Assembly (NCBI GenBank): GCA_015057365.1 | Contig: SVEN01000005.1 | Span: 1 to 64,000, forward strand | Reading direction: 5' to 3' | DNA: 64,000 nt | From: Lachnospiraceae bacterium | GTDB lineage: Bacteria > Bacillota > Clostridia > Lachnospirales > Lachnospiraceae | Shown here: positions 55,679-64,000 of the stretch, in pieces | Position numbering within the stretch: the stretch's first letter is position 1 | Layout: every line of letters begins with the position of its first letter | Made by a program: the position numbers and the translations under genes | The notes under the pieces: model-generated | Told to the model about the DNA's origin: nothing | Database searches by the model: none | Seen by the model: the letters and a program-made list of their open reading frames with translations, nothing else

Positions 55679-56497
55679 ATGAAACACAAGATTCTCGTTT
55701 TAGACATTGACGGTACACTGACCAACTCCCAAAAGGAAATCACTGTTTCCACCAAAAAGGCCCTTTATGCCTTGCAGGCAGCGGGATACTCCCTTGCGAT
55801 TGCCTCCGGACGACCTACGGCAGGCATCGAACCGATTGCAAAAGAATGCAAGCTGGACGAATACGGTGGATATATAATCTCTTATAACGGTGCCCGGATT
55901 ATCCGCTTTTCTACCGGAGAGATTCTTTACAACAATACCCTTCCCCAGCAGTTCATTCCTCAGATCTTTGAAATTGCCAAGGAACGCGGAGTCGGCATGA
56001 TTACCTATGACCCGAACGACAATTTGATTACCGGTACCAAAACGGATAAATATATGGAACTGGAGGCAAGAATTAACCGTCGTGACATTTATCAGGTACA
56101 GGATTTTATCGGTGCCATCAAGTTCCCGGTAAACAAGTGCCTGATCAGCGGTGAACCGGAGATCCTTGCTCCTCTCACAGAAGAACTGAAAAAGCGTTAC
56201 TACGGTGTATTAAACATTTATCGTTCCGAACCGTTTTTCCTTGAAATCATGCCTCCTCTGGTGGACAAAGCCCATGCCTTGGAGCGTCTCTTACCGTCTC
56301 TTGGCATCAGCAGAGAGGAATGTGTATGCTGCGGTGACGGCTACAATGACATCACCATGTTAGAGTATGCCGGCGTAGGCGTAGCAATGGCCAACGCTCA
56401 AATGGAAGTGCGGGAAGCCGCAGACATCATTACTCTTTCCAATGATGAAGACGGACTGGTTCCGGTTATCTGCACCTACTTTTTAGATGCCGAATAA
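55679..56497 (+). CDS. Cof-type HAD-IIB phosphatase
   Basis: The 272-residue protein has HAD motif I LDIDGTLTNS (residues 7-16), motif II IASGRP, and motif III-IV CCGDGYNDITMLEYAG, with a Cof-type cap. These are cytoplasmic sugar-phosphate or flavin-phosphate phosphatases; the substrate is open. It follows the M32 peptidase with GAGAGG and ends the unit before a strong terminator. Confidence 0.92.
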   Translation: MKHKILVLDIDGTLTNSQKEITVSTKKALYALQAAGYSLAIASGRPTAGIEPIAKECKLDEYGGYIISYNGARIIRFSTGEILYNNTLPQQFIPQIFEIAKERGVGMITYDPNDNLITGTKTDKYMELEARINRRDIYQVQDFIGAIKFPVNKCLISGEPEILAPLTEELKKRYYGVLNIYRSEPFFLEIMPPLVDKAHALERLLPSLGISREECVCCGDGYNDITMLEYAGVGVAMANAQMEVREAADIITLSNDEDGLVPVICTYFLDAE

Positions 56498-56534
56498 TTT
56501 TTTTACTTCATTTATCAAATATCAAAACAAAAAG

Positions 56535-56574
56535 AGCGTATGCGTTTGTCTTTCACAAACGCATACGCTTTTTC
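56535..56574. terminator. Bidirectional terminator between HAD and MBL genes
   Basis: A perfect 15 bp stem AGCGTATGCGTTTGT with loop CTTTC is followed by TTTTTC on plus. The minus strand runs into CTTTTTGTTTTG, so it can also end the MBL unit. Confidence 0.85.
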
Positions 56575-56597
56575 TCCTTGCATCAGCTTTATGCCGA

Positions 56598-58199
56598 CTA
56601 TCTGTCCCACTTATCGCACAGCATATTAATCTGATCCGCAAACTTAGCGAGATCCTTATTGGCGCCGCCTTCGTTTCTCTTGATAACGCTAAGCAGCCTC
56701 TGTCCTGCAGCCAGTAAGCGTTCGAACACCTCCACCTTGCGCTTCTTTGCCTTTTCCTTCTTCTTTGCAAACACCGGCTCGGTCTGCTGTGCCCATACAC
56801 CGTTGATTAAATCGTAACAATATCCGGAATACGGCGCTTCCGCATCCAGACCGTACTCATTACGCAAACATGCCGCAAATGCATCGCATACTCCGTCTTC
56901 GCCGTGCACCACAAATACCTTCTGCGGATCCTCAATCTGCGTTACCCAGTGAATCAGGCCTTCCTTATCCGCATGTCCGCTGATTCCCTCTAACTTACAA
57001 ATTTCCGCCTGTATCTCTACCGGTTCTCCGAACAGCTTCACATCCGTCGCACCCTCAAGTAACGTTCTACCCAGCGTTCCAACCGCCTGGTAACCGACAA
57101 ACACCACCGTACTTTGCGGACGCCACAAATTGTGCTTCAGGTGATGTCTGATACGTCCCGCTTCACACATTCCGGAAGCGGAAATGATTACCTTAGGTTC
57201 CGTATTCGCATTAATCAATTTGGACTCTTCACTGGTAATAGCGGTTCTGAGTCCCGGGAACGAAATCGGATTTACTCCTTGATGCACCAGTTCCATGGCC
57301 TCGTCATCAAAATATCCGTTGACGTTCTTATGGAAAATCGTGGTGGCTTCGATTGCCAACGGGCTGTCGATATATACCGGAAAATTGTCATGTCCCGTAA
57401 TAAGATTGTCTTTTTTTATCTTACGGATGAAATATAACAGTTCCTGGGTTCTGCCCACCGCAAAGGACGGTATCACAACATTTCCTCCACGGTCAAAGGT
57501 ACGCTGGATAATCTCCGCCAGGTCTCTCACATAGTCCACCCGTTCCATGCCGTGATAACGATCACCGTAGGTAGATTCCATAATGACGTAATCCGCCCGG
57601 TCTGTTGTCATCGGATCTCTTAAAATCGGCTGATGTTTATTTCCGATATCTCCGGAAAATACAAGTTTTACCTGTTTTCCTTCCTCTTCCGCCCACACTT
57701 CGATACTGGAGGAACCGAGCAAATGTCCCACGTCGGTAAAACGTATGGTAATCCCTTCATCCACCGTTACTTTCTCTCCGTATTCACACGGTATAAACAA
57801 CTTCATTACCCCGAAAGCATCTTCCATGGTATACAGAGGCTCTACGGGAGACAATCCGGAACGCTTTGCTTTCTTGTTTTTCCACTCCGCTTCAAACATC
57901 TGGATATGCGCAGAGTCACGAAGCATAATATCACAAAGCTCCTTTGTGGCTCCCGTGGAATAAATCTTTCCGCGGAACCCTCTGGCGTACATTAACGGTA
58001 CCAATCCCGTATGGTCAATATGCGCATGGGTGATAAGAATATAATCGATATCCCCCGGATTTACCGGAAGCTCCTGATTCTCATATACATTTGCCCCCTG
58101 TTCCATACCACAGTCAATAAGCAGTCTCTTTCCTCCGATTTCAAGAAAATGACAGCTTCCCGTCACCTCGTGTGCCGCACCGATAAACTCTAAAAACAT
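56598..58199 (-). CDS. MBL-fold beta-CASP hydrolase (RNA-processing type)
   Basis: The 533-residue protein has the metallo-beta-lactamase motif THAHIDHTG, D in FSGDIGN, and the beta-CASP motifs (VIPSFAVGRTQELL, VIISASGMCEAGRIRHHL, EGISGHADKEGL), as in CPSF73-like RNases. A lysine-rich C-terminal extension of about 80 residues (KKKEKAKKRK) follows. It probably cleaves or trims RNA. The frame is open to 58229; the ATG at 58199 follows AGGGG. It has its own promoter. Confidence 0.9.
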   Translation of the reverse strand: MFLEFIGAAHEVTGSCHFLEIGGKRLLIDCGMEQGANVYENQELPVNPGDIDYILITHAHIDHTGLVPLMYARGFRGKIYSTGATKELCDIMLRDSAHIQMFEAEWKNKKAKRSGLSPVEPLYTMEDAFGVMKLFIPCEYGEKVTVDEGITIRFTDVGHLLGSSSIEVWAEEEGKQVKLVFSGDIGNKHQPILRDPMTTDRADYVIMESTYGDRYHGMERVDYVRDLAEIIQRTFDRGGNVVIPSFAVGRTQELLYFIRKIKKDNLITGHDNFPVYIDSPLAIEATTIFHKNVNGYFDDEAMELVHQGVNPISFPGLRTAITSEESKLINANTEPKVIISASGMCEAGRIRHHLKHNLWRPQSTVVFVGYQAVGTLGRTLLEGATDVKLFGEPVEIQAEICKLEGISGHADKEGLIHWVTQIEDPQKVFVVHGEDGVCDAFAACLRNEYGLDAEAPYSGYCYDLINGVWAQQTEPVFAKKKEKAKKRKVEVFERLLAAGQRLLSVIKRNEGGANKDLAKFADQINMLCDKWDR

Positions 58200-58252
58200 A
58201 GTAAAACACCCCTTCCCGATTTCGTGCATAAATTGTGCATCTTCTTATATTC

Positions 58253-58281
58253 AGTATACCCTATTTATTGAAAATTAGCAA
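58253..58281 (-). promoter_or_regulatory. Promoter of the beta-CASP gene
   Basis: Minus-strand TTGCTA (58276-58281) and TATACT (58253-58258) are separated by 17 bases. Confidence 0.7.
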
Positions 58282-58316
58282 GTATTCTTAACACCTAAAA
58301 ACTTCTGCGGATGTGC

Positions 58317-58345
58317 TTGTTTTTCCCATTCCCCTATAGTATAAT
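58317..58345 (+). promoter_or_regulatory. Promoter of the ABC-F gene
   Basis: TTGTTT (58317-58322) and exact TATAAT (58340-58345) are separated by 17 bases. An 80-base leader follows with a small hairpin GACTGT/ACAGTC. Confidence 0.7.
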
Positions 58346-58424
58346 TTAGTTATTTCAAGGATATTTTCCGCATGACTGTCACGTTTCATAACAGTCTGCG
58401 CAGACATAGGAGGATTTATTTACC

Positions 58425-60428
58425 ATGTTACTTGCCTGTAATAACATCACCAAAAGCTTCGGTGATGTGACTATTTTAAATCAGGTTTCCTTTCATATTA
58501 ACGAACGCGAGAAGATGGCCATTGTCGGCATCAACGGTGCCGGAAAGTCTACTCTGTTAAAGGTAATTATGCAGGAGCTGTCTGCCGATTCCGGCGAGGT
58601 AGTTACCGCAAAGGGAGCCACCATCGGCTACCTTTCCCAGCATCAGGATCTGGCCTCGGACCGTACCGTTTATGAAGAAATGCTTTCCGTAAAAGCAGAC
58701 CTCCTTTGGACCGAAGCCCGTATCCGCGAGGTCGAACTTCTTATGAAGGGACAGGAAGGCGAGGCTTTGGAGGCTTTGCTCAAGGAGTACACCTCATTGA
58801 CCCACTCTTTTGAAGCACAAAACGGTTATGCCTATAAGAGTGAAGTAGTAGGCGTATTAAAGGGTCTCGGTTTCTCCGAAGAAGATTTTGACAAACAGAT
58901 TCAAACCCTCTCCGGCGGTCAAAAAACCAGAATCGCTCTCGGTCGCCTTCTACTGACCAATCCGGATTTAATTATGCTTGACGAGCCGACCAACCATTTG
59001 GATATGAACTCTATTACTTGGCTGGAAACCTATCTTATCAACTATCCGGGAGCCGTACTGATTGTGGCCCATGACCGATATTTTCTGGACCGCGTAGTTA
59101 CCAAAGTGGTGGAATTAGACGCCGGAAATGCCCGGACCTTTACGGGGAATTATTCCGAATACGCCGTAAAAAAAGAACAACAGCGAGAGATTTTAATTCA
59201 ACACTATTTAAACCAGCAGAAGGAAATCAAACATCAGGAGGAAGTCATTGCAAAGCTTCGCTCCTTTAACCGTGAAAAGTCCATCAAACGTGCGGAAAGC
59301 CGTGAAAAGATGTTAGATAAAATCGAACGCATCGAAAAGCCGACAGAAGTACGCAGTAAGATGAAGATCAGTCTCACACCGCATGTCACAAGCGGAAACG
59401 ATGTATTGACCGTTACAGGCCTTGCGAAATCCTTCGGTAGTCAGAAGCTTTTTTCTGATTTAAGCTTTGAAATTAAGCGCGGAGAAAAGGTAGCCATTAT
59501 CGGAAAGAACGGCACCGGAAAGACCACGATTTTAAAGATTATTAACGGTCTCCTTGACGCAGATGCCGGAGAAATCAAACCGGGCGCCAAGGTGCATATC
59601 GCTTACTACGACCAGGAGCACCAGGTACTTCATTCGGAAAAGACCCTGTTTAATGAACTGCAGGATACGTATCCTTATATGGATAATACCGAAGTCCGCA
59701 ATGTTTTGGCCGCATTCCTTTTTACCGGAGACGACGTATTCAAACGAATCAGTGAAATCAGCGGTGGCGAGCGTGGGCGTGTTTCTCTGGCAAAGCTTAT
59801 GCTTTCCGATGCAAACCTACTTATTCTCGACGAGCCGACAAACCACCTGGATATCGTTTCCAAGGAAATCCTGGAGGATGCCATTAATGCCTACGAGGGA
59901 ACGGTATTGTACGTGTCCCATGACCGTTACTTTATCAATAAAACCGCAACAAGAATTCTTGATTTAACGGAGCAGACGCTCCTTAACTATCCGGGAAATT
60001 ACGACTATTATCTGGAGAAAAAAGAAATCACCGAACGCCTTTATTTAGAGGGCATCGGCTACGGTGTGGAAGGCAAAGGAAACGCCGTCGATTCCGGTGC
60101 TTTGGTCACCGGTTCAAATGCTGCTTCCGGTACAGCCGCCGTGCAGGGTGGTTCATCCTCTGCCGCTTCCGGCACTACGGAAACTAAGCTTGACTGGCAA
60201 CAGCAAAAAGAAGAACAGGCCCGCCAAAGAAAGCGCCAGAATGATTTGAAGAAAACCGAAGAGGAAATCGAGCGTATCGAAAAACGCATGGCAGAGCTGG
60301 ACACTGCTCTTGCCGACCCGGCCATTGCTTCCGACCATACGAAGCTCACAGAGCTGAGCCGCGAGCGCGAGGAACTGGAAGGAGATCTCGAAAAGCTTAT
60401 GGAGCAGTGGGAAGCGCTAGCGGAATAA
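58425..60428 (+). CDS. ABC-F family ATPase
   Basis: The 667-residue protein has two ABC modules without membrane segments: Walker A GINGAGKST and GKNGTGKTT, signatures LSGGQ and ISGGE, and both catalytic boxes LDEPTNHLD. A charged linker (about 235-320) joins them, and a Lys/Glu-rich coiled coil closes the protein (about 590-667). ABC-F proteins bind the ribosomal E site; the layout fits housekeeping YdiF/Uup-like members more than short resistance types, but antibiotic protection cannot be excluded. SD AGGAGG. Confidence 0.9.
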   Translation: MLLACNNITKSFGDVTILNQVSFHINEREKMAIVGINGAGKSTLLKVIMQELSADSGEVVTAKGATIGYLSQHQDLASDRTVYEEMLSVKADLLWTEARIREVELLMKGQEGEALEALLKEYTSLTHSFEAQNGYAYKSEVVGVLKGLGFSEEDFDKQIQTLSGGQKTRIALGRLLLTNPDLIMLDEPTNHLDMNSITWLETYLINYPGAVLIVAHDRYFLDRVVTKVVELDAGNARTFTGNYSEYAVKKEQQREILIQHYLNQQKEIKHQEEVIAKLRSFNREKSIKRAESREKMLDKIERIEKPTEVRSKMKISLTPHVTSGNDVLTVTGLAKSFGSQKLFSDLSFEIKRGEKVAIIGKNGTGKTTILKIINGLLDADAGEIKPGAKVHIAYYDQEHQVLHSEKTLFNELQDTYPYMDNTEVRNVLAAFLFTGDDVFKRISEISGGERGRVSLAKLMLSDANLLILDEPTNHLDIVSKEILEDAINAYEGTVLYVSHDRYFINKTATRILDLTEQTLLNYPGNYDYYLEKKEITERLYLEGIGYGVEGKGNAVDSGALVTGSNAASGTAAVQGGSSSAASGTTETKLDWQQQKEEQARQRKRQNDLKKTEEEIERIEKRMAELDTALADPAIASDHTKLTELSREREELEGDLEKLMEQWEALAE

Positions 60429-60450
60429 TAGAACAGTTTCCTATAAAACA

Positions 60451-60493
60451 AAAACAGCAGGAAGCCCATATAGGTTCCCTGCTGTTTTATTTT
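60451..60493 (+). terminator. Terminator after the ABC-F gene
   Basis: AAAACAGCAGG pairs with CCTGCTGTTTT and is followed by ATTTTC. Confidence 0.75.
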
Positions 60494-60499
60494 CATATA

Positions 60500-60859
60500 T
60501 TACTTCTTAGAACCCTCGATAATCGCAAGAAGCTCCTTCTTATCCTTTGCGGACAGCTTATTCTTCTTGGTGAAAGCAGCTACGAACATCGGAAGAGAAC
60601 CGTCAAACTTATCGTTTACCAGCTCGGTACCAACCTTCGCCTTATAATCTTCTTCGCTCATAACAGAGGTCACAACGCTGTTTACATTCTGGAACAATCC
60701 GTGCTCACATAATCTGCGAAGCATCGTATATGTAGTAGACTTCTTCCAGCCAAACTCCTCTGCACACAACTTAACAACTGCACCGGAACCGATTCCTTCT
60801 CTATCCCAAAGCAGTTTTGCCATCTTCATTTCCATTTCTCCGATTCCAAAACGCTGCAT
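60500..60859 (-). CDS. BlaI/MecI/CopY-family repressor
   Basis: The 119-residue protein has the family's winged helix (FGIGEMEMKMAKLLW, KKSTTYTMLRRLCEHG) and a C-terminal dimerisation part. BlaI-type repressors are released by proteolysis by a BlaR1/M56 partner. No M56 gene is adjacent; one lies 25 kb away at 34.7 kb. AGGAGG precedes the ATG. The palindrome at 60873-60886 is just upstream, suggesting self-regulation. Confidence 0.9.
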   Translation of the reverse strand: MQRFGIGEMEMKMAKLLWDREGIGSGAVVKLCAEEFGWKKSTTYTMLRRLCEHGLFQNVNSVVTSVMSEEDYKAKVGTELVNDKFDGSLPMFVAAFTKKNKLSAKDKKELLAIIEGSKK

Positions 60860-60872
60860 AATATCCTCCTTT

Positions 60873-60886
60873 TGTCATATATGACA
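60873..60886. promoter_or_regulatory. Operator-like palindrome of the BlaI gene
   Basis: TGTCATATATGACA is a perfect 14-base palindrome next to the ribosome-binding site of the BlaI-like gene. Autorepression is the simplest reading. Confidence 0.6.
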
Positions 60887-60969
60887 TACTTATCATAATC
60901 GTTCTTAGTTTAGCATACATCCCGTCCCAAGTCAATCCGCCATTGAAAGAATTCACAAACTATAGCGAA

Positions 60970-61019
60970 TCTAATATAAATACAGTCGCACTTCCGACTA
61001 AAATCGGTAAATGCGACTG
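60970..61019 (-). terminator. Terminator after the AICAR transformylase gene
   Basis: CAGTCGCA and TGCGACTG flank an inner hairpin CCGA/TCGG, and on the minus strand TATTTATATT follows. Confidence 0.65.
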
Positions 61020-61035
61020 CTTTTAGACATATCCT

Positions 61036-62214
61036 TTAGTGATGGAACAAACGAATACCGGTGAAGCACATTACCATGTTGTGCTTATCCGCTGCTTCGA
61101 TTACAAGGTCATCTCTTACGGAACCGCCCGGCTCTGCGATGTACTTAACACCGCTGCGGAACGCTCTCTCGATGTTATCGGAGAACGGGAAGAATGCGTC
61201 GGAACCGAGAGCTACGTCGGTCATGGTGTCAAGCCATGCACGCTTCTCTTCTCTGGTAAACACTTCCGGCTTCTCCTTGAAGATACGCTCCCAAGCACCG
61301 TCAGCAAGTACATCCATGTAATCCTCACCGATGTAGTTGTCAATCGCGTTGTCGCGATCTGCTCTGCCGATGGAATCCAGGAACGGAAGATTTAATACCT
61401 TCGGATTCTGGCGAAGATACCAGTTGTCAGCCTTGGTGCCCGCAAGTCTGGTACAGTGAATTCTGGACTGCTGTCCTGCGCCGATACCGATTGCCTGACC
61501 GCCCTTTACATAGCACACGGAGTTGGACTGGGTGTACTTTAAGGTGATAAGGGAAATGATAAGGTCGATACGAGCAGACTCCGGTAACTCCTTATTTGCG
61601 GTTACGAAGTTGGAAAGAAGCTCATCATCTACCTTTAACTCGTTTCTGCCCTGCTCAAAGGTGATACCGTATACTTCCTTACGCTCAAGCGGCTTCGGAA
61701 CATAGCTCGGATCAATCTGGATTACGTTGTATCCACCCTTCTTCTTCTCCTTTAAAATAGCCAATGCTTCCGGAGTATAGCCCGGAGCGATAACACCGTC
61801 GGAAACCTCACGCTTAATAATACGTGCGGTGCACTCATCACAAACATCGGAAAGAGAAATGAAATCACCGAAGGAGGACATACGGTCTGCGCCTCTTGCT
61901 CTTGCGTAAGCGCTTGCAAGCGGGGTAAGCTCGCCCATATCGTCTACCCAGTAAATCTTTCTCTCTACTTCGGTCAGCGGAAGACCTACCGCTGCACCTG
62001 CCGGGGAAACGTGCTTAAAAGAAGTAGCTGCCGGAAGACCGGTTGCCTTCTTTAACTCGTTTACCAGCTGCCAGCCGTTGAATGCATCTAAGAAATTGAT
62101 ATAGCCCGGTCTGCCGTTTAATACGGTAATCGGGAGCGCCTCGCCGTTTTCCATGTAAATTCTGGACGGCTTCTGATTCGGGTTACATCCGTACTTTAAT
62201 TCGAATTCGTTCAT
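61036..62214 (-). CDS. Stand-alone AICAR transformylase (PurH-like)
   Basis: The 392-residue enzyme formylates AICAR, the step before IMP. It has the AICARFT motifs ELKYGCNPNQKPS, SFKHVSPAGAAVG, SLSDVCDEC and SDAFFPFSDNIERA. The N-terminal IMP cyclohydrolase (MGS-like) domain of bifunctional PurH, about 190 residues, is missing. A separate PurO-type gene lies 55 bases upstream and supplies that activity. The start follows CAGGAGG. Confidence 0.93.
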   Translation of the reverse strand: MNEFELKYGCNPNQKPSRIYMENGEALPITVLNGRPGYINFLDAFNGWQLVNELKKATGLPAATSFKHVSPAGAAVGLPLTEVERKIYWVDDMGELTPLASAYARARGADRMSSFGDFISLSDVCDECTARIIKREVSDGVIAPGYTPEALAILKEKKKGGYNVIQIDPSYVPKPLERKEVYGITFEQGRNELKVDDELLSNFVTANKELPESARIDLIISLITLKYTQSNSVCYVKGGQAIGIGAGQQSRIHCTRLAGTKADNWYLRQNPKVLNLPFLDSIGRADRDNAIDNYIGEDYMDVLADGAWERIFKEKPEVFTREEKRAWLDTMTDVALGSDAFFPFSDNIERAFRSGVKYIAEPGGSVRDDLVIEAADKHNMVMCFTGIRLFHH

Positions 62215-62269
62215 GTCATGCCTCCTGGTTCTCTACAAACTCTGAAAAAATCTTTTGTCCTAAGATAAT

Positions 62270-62983
62270 TTACTTATTCTTGTTTACGATTCTGGTCTCG
62301 GTTGCGCCGGTTACAATGTCGATGTAACGAACGAACAGGGACACCTTATTCTCCTCGTTTAAGTTCGTCCATAAAAGCTCGGTATAAGCATCGATATCAT
62401 CTACGGTATCCACAAGCTTCGGCTCACCTTCGAAGCTCGGAAGCGGATTGCCGTCGCCCATGTAGGTGTGGATGAAACGTCCTTCACCGGCCTTCGGATC
62501 GTTGTACGCAAACGTATAACGATGGCAGCTGCTCGGGTCGCCGTTATTGCTCTTTAAAATAGACATCGCGTAGTTATACGCGCCCGCACCCGTATGTAAA
62601 ATACCGGAAATACGAGGAGTATAGTTCGGAGCATCCGGCTCGAACTCTCTGGTACGAAGTGCCTGTTCAAAGGTCTGCTGCTTATCCATTAACTCGTAAA
62701 TGGTATCGGTCTGGTCACCGTTGGTTACGATGGTCTTGTTTCCGAGAACACGTACCGGTGCATAAATAATTAAGCTCGGATCGCTTAACTTGCTCGGATC
62801 GAATGCCTCCGTACGGATGCCATCTTCCTCGGTAACAAATACACGATTTCTGCTGTTTTCGCTTCTACCCATGATAAAGTAAGCGGTCACTGCGTACTTG
62901 CCGTTCGGGGACTTACCGATAATAATACCTCTGCCCGGATAAGAATTGCTGCTCAGTTCCTTTTGAATGGATCTCATTTCCAT
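62270..62983 (-). CDS. IMP cyclohydrolase, PurO-type
   Basis: The 237-residue protein begins MEMRSIQKEL and matches the IMP cyclohydrolase family first known from archaea (PurO, PF07826): YPGRGIIIG, AYFIMGRSENSRNRVF and PNYTPRISGI. It closes the FAICAR ring to IMP. The frame is open to 63097, but the ATG at 62983 follows AGAGG. It precedes the AICAR transformylase in the same unit, so the last two purine steps are encoded together as two proteins. Confidence 0.92.
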   Translation of the reverse strand: MEMRSIQKELSSNSYPGRGIIIGKSPNGKYAVTAYFIMGRSENSRNRVFVTEEDGIRTEAFDPSKLSDPSLIIYAPVRVLGNKTIVTNGDQTDTIYELMDKQQTFEQALRTREFEPDAPNYTPRISGILHTGAGAYNYAMSILKSNNGDPSSCHRYTFAYNDPKAGEGRFIHTYMGDGNPLPSFEGEPKLVDTVDDIDAYTELLWTNLNEENKVSLFVRYIDIVTGATETRIVNKNK

Positions 62984-63035
62984 ACTGCTACCTCTTTCCT
63001 CGCCTTCTCGGCGTTCTATTGTCAAAACTATTTTT

Positions 63036-63064
63036 ATCATACCATTTCTTTTTCGTTTCGGCAA
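63036..63064 (-). promoter_or_regulatory. Promoter of the PurO-AICARFT unit
   Basis: Minus-strand TTGCCG (63059-63064) and TATGAT (63036-63041) are separated by 17 bases. Confidence 0.6.
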
Positions 63065-63097
63065 TGTCCCTTTTGGAATTTTATAAAAAAAGTGCAT

Positions 63098-63147
63098 GAA
63101 AAAAACTTGTGCAGCTTATTAGTGTTTCTAATAAATCGCACAAGTTT
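63098..63147 (-). terminator. Terminator after pflBA
   Basis: Outer arms AAACTTGTGC / GCACAAGTTT and inner TTATTAG / CTAATAA form a long hairpin, followed on the minus strand by TTTTTC. Confidence 0.85.
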
Positions 63148-63173
63148 GTAATGAGTCCTATCTTTTTTCGTTC

Positions 63174-63926
63174 TTATGTCGCGTCATTTCTTCCGCTTCG
63201 CCGGTTCCTTATCCCCTGCAGAATGGTTTGGCGGCACTTCTTCGCAGCCTCCTCATCCATCTGGGGAACTCCTTCCAACCGGTAAGGAATACCGAGTTCC
63301 GTGTACTTTAAAAGTCCCATGGTATGATACGGTAATACCTCTACCGCCTGTACATTGGCAAAGCCTCCGATATATTCTCCCAAATGAAGAAGCTCCTCCT
63401 CATCATCCGTATACCCCGGGACCGCCACCCTGCGAATCCAGACCGGAATCTTCTTTTTCTCCAGATACTCCAGGAAAGCAAATGTAGCGTTATTGGAATG
63501 TCCCGTCAGCTTACAATGCATCTCGTCATCCGTATGTTTGATATCCAAAAGCACCAAATCCGTAACTTCTGCCAACTTCTCGTATTCCTCCGACAAAGCA
63601 TCGGAAAACATAACACCGGAAGTATCCAGGCAAGTGGAAATCCCCTCCGTTTTTGCCTTACGAAACAACTCCGTTACAAACGTAATCTGGCAAAGAGGCT
63701 CTCCGCCGGAAACCGTAATTCCGCCGTTTTTATAATAGGATCGATTCCGAAGAAATTTCTCAATCAACTCCTCCGGCTCCATCAAGGTCCCTCTATGTTC
63801 CGGCCAGGTATCCGGGTTATGGCAATAAGCACACCGCATGGGACAGCCTTGCAGAAAAATCACCATACGAACTCCCGGTCCGTCCACCGTTCCGAAGCTC
63901 TCCACAGAATGAACCCAGCCCCGCAT
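63174..63926 (-). CDS. pflA: Pyruvate formate-lyase activating enzyme
   Basis: The radical-SAM enzyme puts the glycyl radical on PFL. The 250-residue protein has the cluster motif C28-x3-C32-x2-C35 (CPMRCAYC), GGITVSGGEPL, and VLLDIKHTDDEMH. The start overlaps the pflB stop as TAATG, so the pair is coupled. The pflB end is at the window edge. Confidence 0.96.
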   Translation of the reverse strand: MRGWVHSVESFGTVDGPGVRMVIFLQGCPMRCAYCHNPDTWPEHRGTLMEPEELIEKFLRNRSYYKNGGITVSGGEPLCQITFVTELFRKAKTEGISTCLDTSGVMFSDALSEEYEKLAEVTDLVLLDIKHTDDEMHCKLTGHSNNATFAFLEYLEKKKIPVWIRRVAVPGYTDDEEELLHLGEYIGGFANVQAVEVLPYHTMGLLKYTELGIPYRLEGVPQMDEEAAKKCRQTILQGIRNRRSGRNDAT

Positions 63927-64000
63927 TACATCACCTCATGGAATGTACGGGAAATGACTTCATCCTGCTGTTCTTTTGTCAACTTATGGAAATTCACCGC
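63926..64000 (-). CDS. pflB: Pyruvate formate-lyase, C-terminal fragment
   Basis: The last 24 codons lie in the window and end with ISRTFHEVM, close to the PFL C-terminus (RTFHE). Stop TAA shares a base with the pflA start. PFL splits pyruvate into acetyl-CoA and formate, fitting a fermenting anaerobe. The rest is outside the window. Confidence 0.93.
   Translation of the reverse strand, partial: AVNFHKLTKEQQDEVISRTFHEVM

Overview
The window is chromosomal DNA of a low-to-mid GC, Gram-positive, anaerobic and probably flagellated member of the Clostridia, most likely Lachnospiraceae. The indications are Shine-Dalgarno sites of the GGAGG type on almost every gene, many promoters with a TTGnnn / 17 bp / TATAnT layout, an infC-rpmI-rplT operon behind an attenuator leader, pyruvate formate-lyase and its activase, an mbl-flhO-flhP-flgJ cluster, a YjfB-like protein, a fused PurL-PurQ, and a separate AICAR transformylase beside a PurO-type IMP cyclohydrolase. 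Genes are dense and ordinary over most of the window. I found no CRISPR array, insertion sequence, prophage or rRNA gene. The only RNA gene I can support is tRNA-Gly(GCC).

Layout. 1-1.1 kb: infC-rpmI-rplT on the minus strand; infC very probably starts with ATT and lies behind a terminator/antiterminator leader. 1.2-2.5 kb: an XRE regulator with a zinc ribbon, and an isochorismatase-family hydrolase. 2.7-8.1 kb: a lactose/galactose locus (galK, lacZ, divergent AraC regulator). 8.1-13.4 kb: secreted NlpC/P60 hydrolase, trxB, YjfB-like protein, CPBP protease, acyl-ACP thioesterase, CvfB-like S1 protein. 13.5-20.3 kb, minus strand: YvyF-like protein, comFC, recD2, flgJ, two hook-basal-body rod genes and mbl. 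20.5-28.3 kb: small membrane protein, a dCache-GGDEF-EAL protein, two XRE regulators, aroC, and a LysR gene translationally coupled to a membrane protein with a 5'-nucleotidase C-terminal-like ectodomain.

28.4-32.6 kb: tRNA-Gly followed by a cluster of nested hairpins that ends in a copy of the tRNA 3' end; a Pro/Thr-rich repeat lipoprotein; a lipoprotein with two cyclophilin domains; a small unknown protein; purC. 32.7-36 kb: MATE transporter, secreted unknown protein and an M56/BlaR1-like membrane protease. 36-41 kb: purL and a divergent LysR. 41-48.8 kb, minus strand: PrsA-like lipoprotein, Cys-rich ASKHA protein, Mrp-NifX fusion ATPase, Dabb protein, HD-GYP phosphodiesterase, azlCD, and an NAD-dependent epimerase. 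48.8-52.6 kb: LacI regulator and divergent cellobiose phosphorylase with paired operators. 52.7-64 kb: eno, M32 carboxypeptidase, HAD phosphatase, beta-CASP nuclease-like protein, ABC-F protein, orphan BlaI repressor, AICAR transformylase, PurO-type cyclohydrolase, pflA and the end of pflB.

How the parts fit. Purine synthesis is spread over three loci (purC, purL, AICARFT+PurO). Cyclic-di-GMP turnover is represented by an EAL and an HD-GYP protein in a motile cell. Sugar use runs through cellobiose phosphorolysis and beta-galactosidase/galactokinase, and fermentation through PFL. The parts I consider least explained are the tRNA-Gly-linked hairpin cluster, the LysR/5'NT-C membrane pair, the ASKHA/Mrp-NifX pair, and the separated BlaR1-like and BlaI-like genes.
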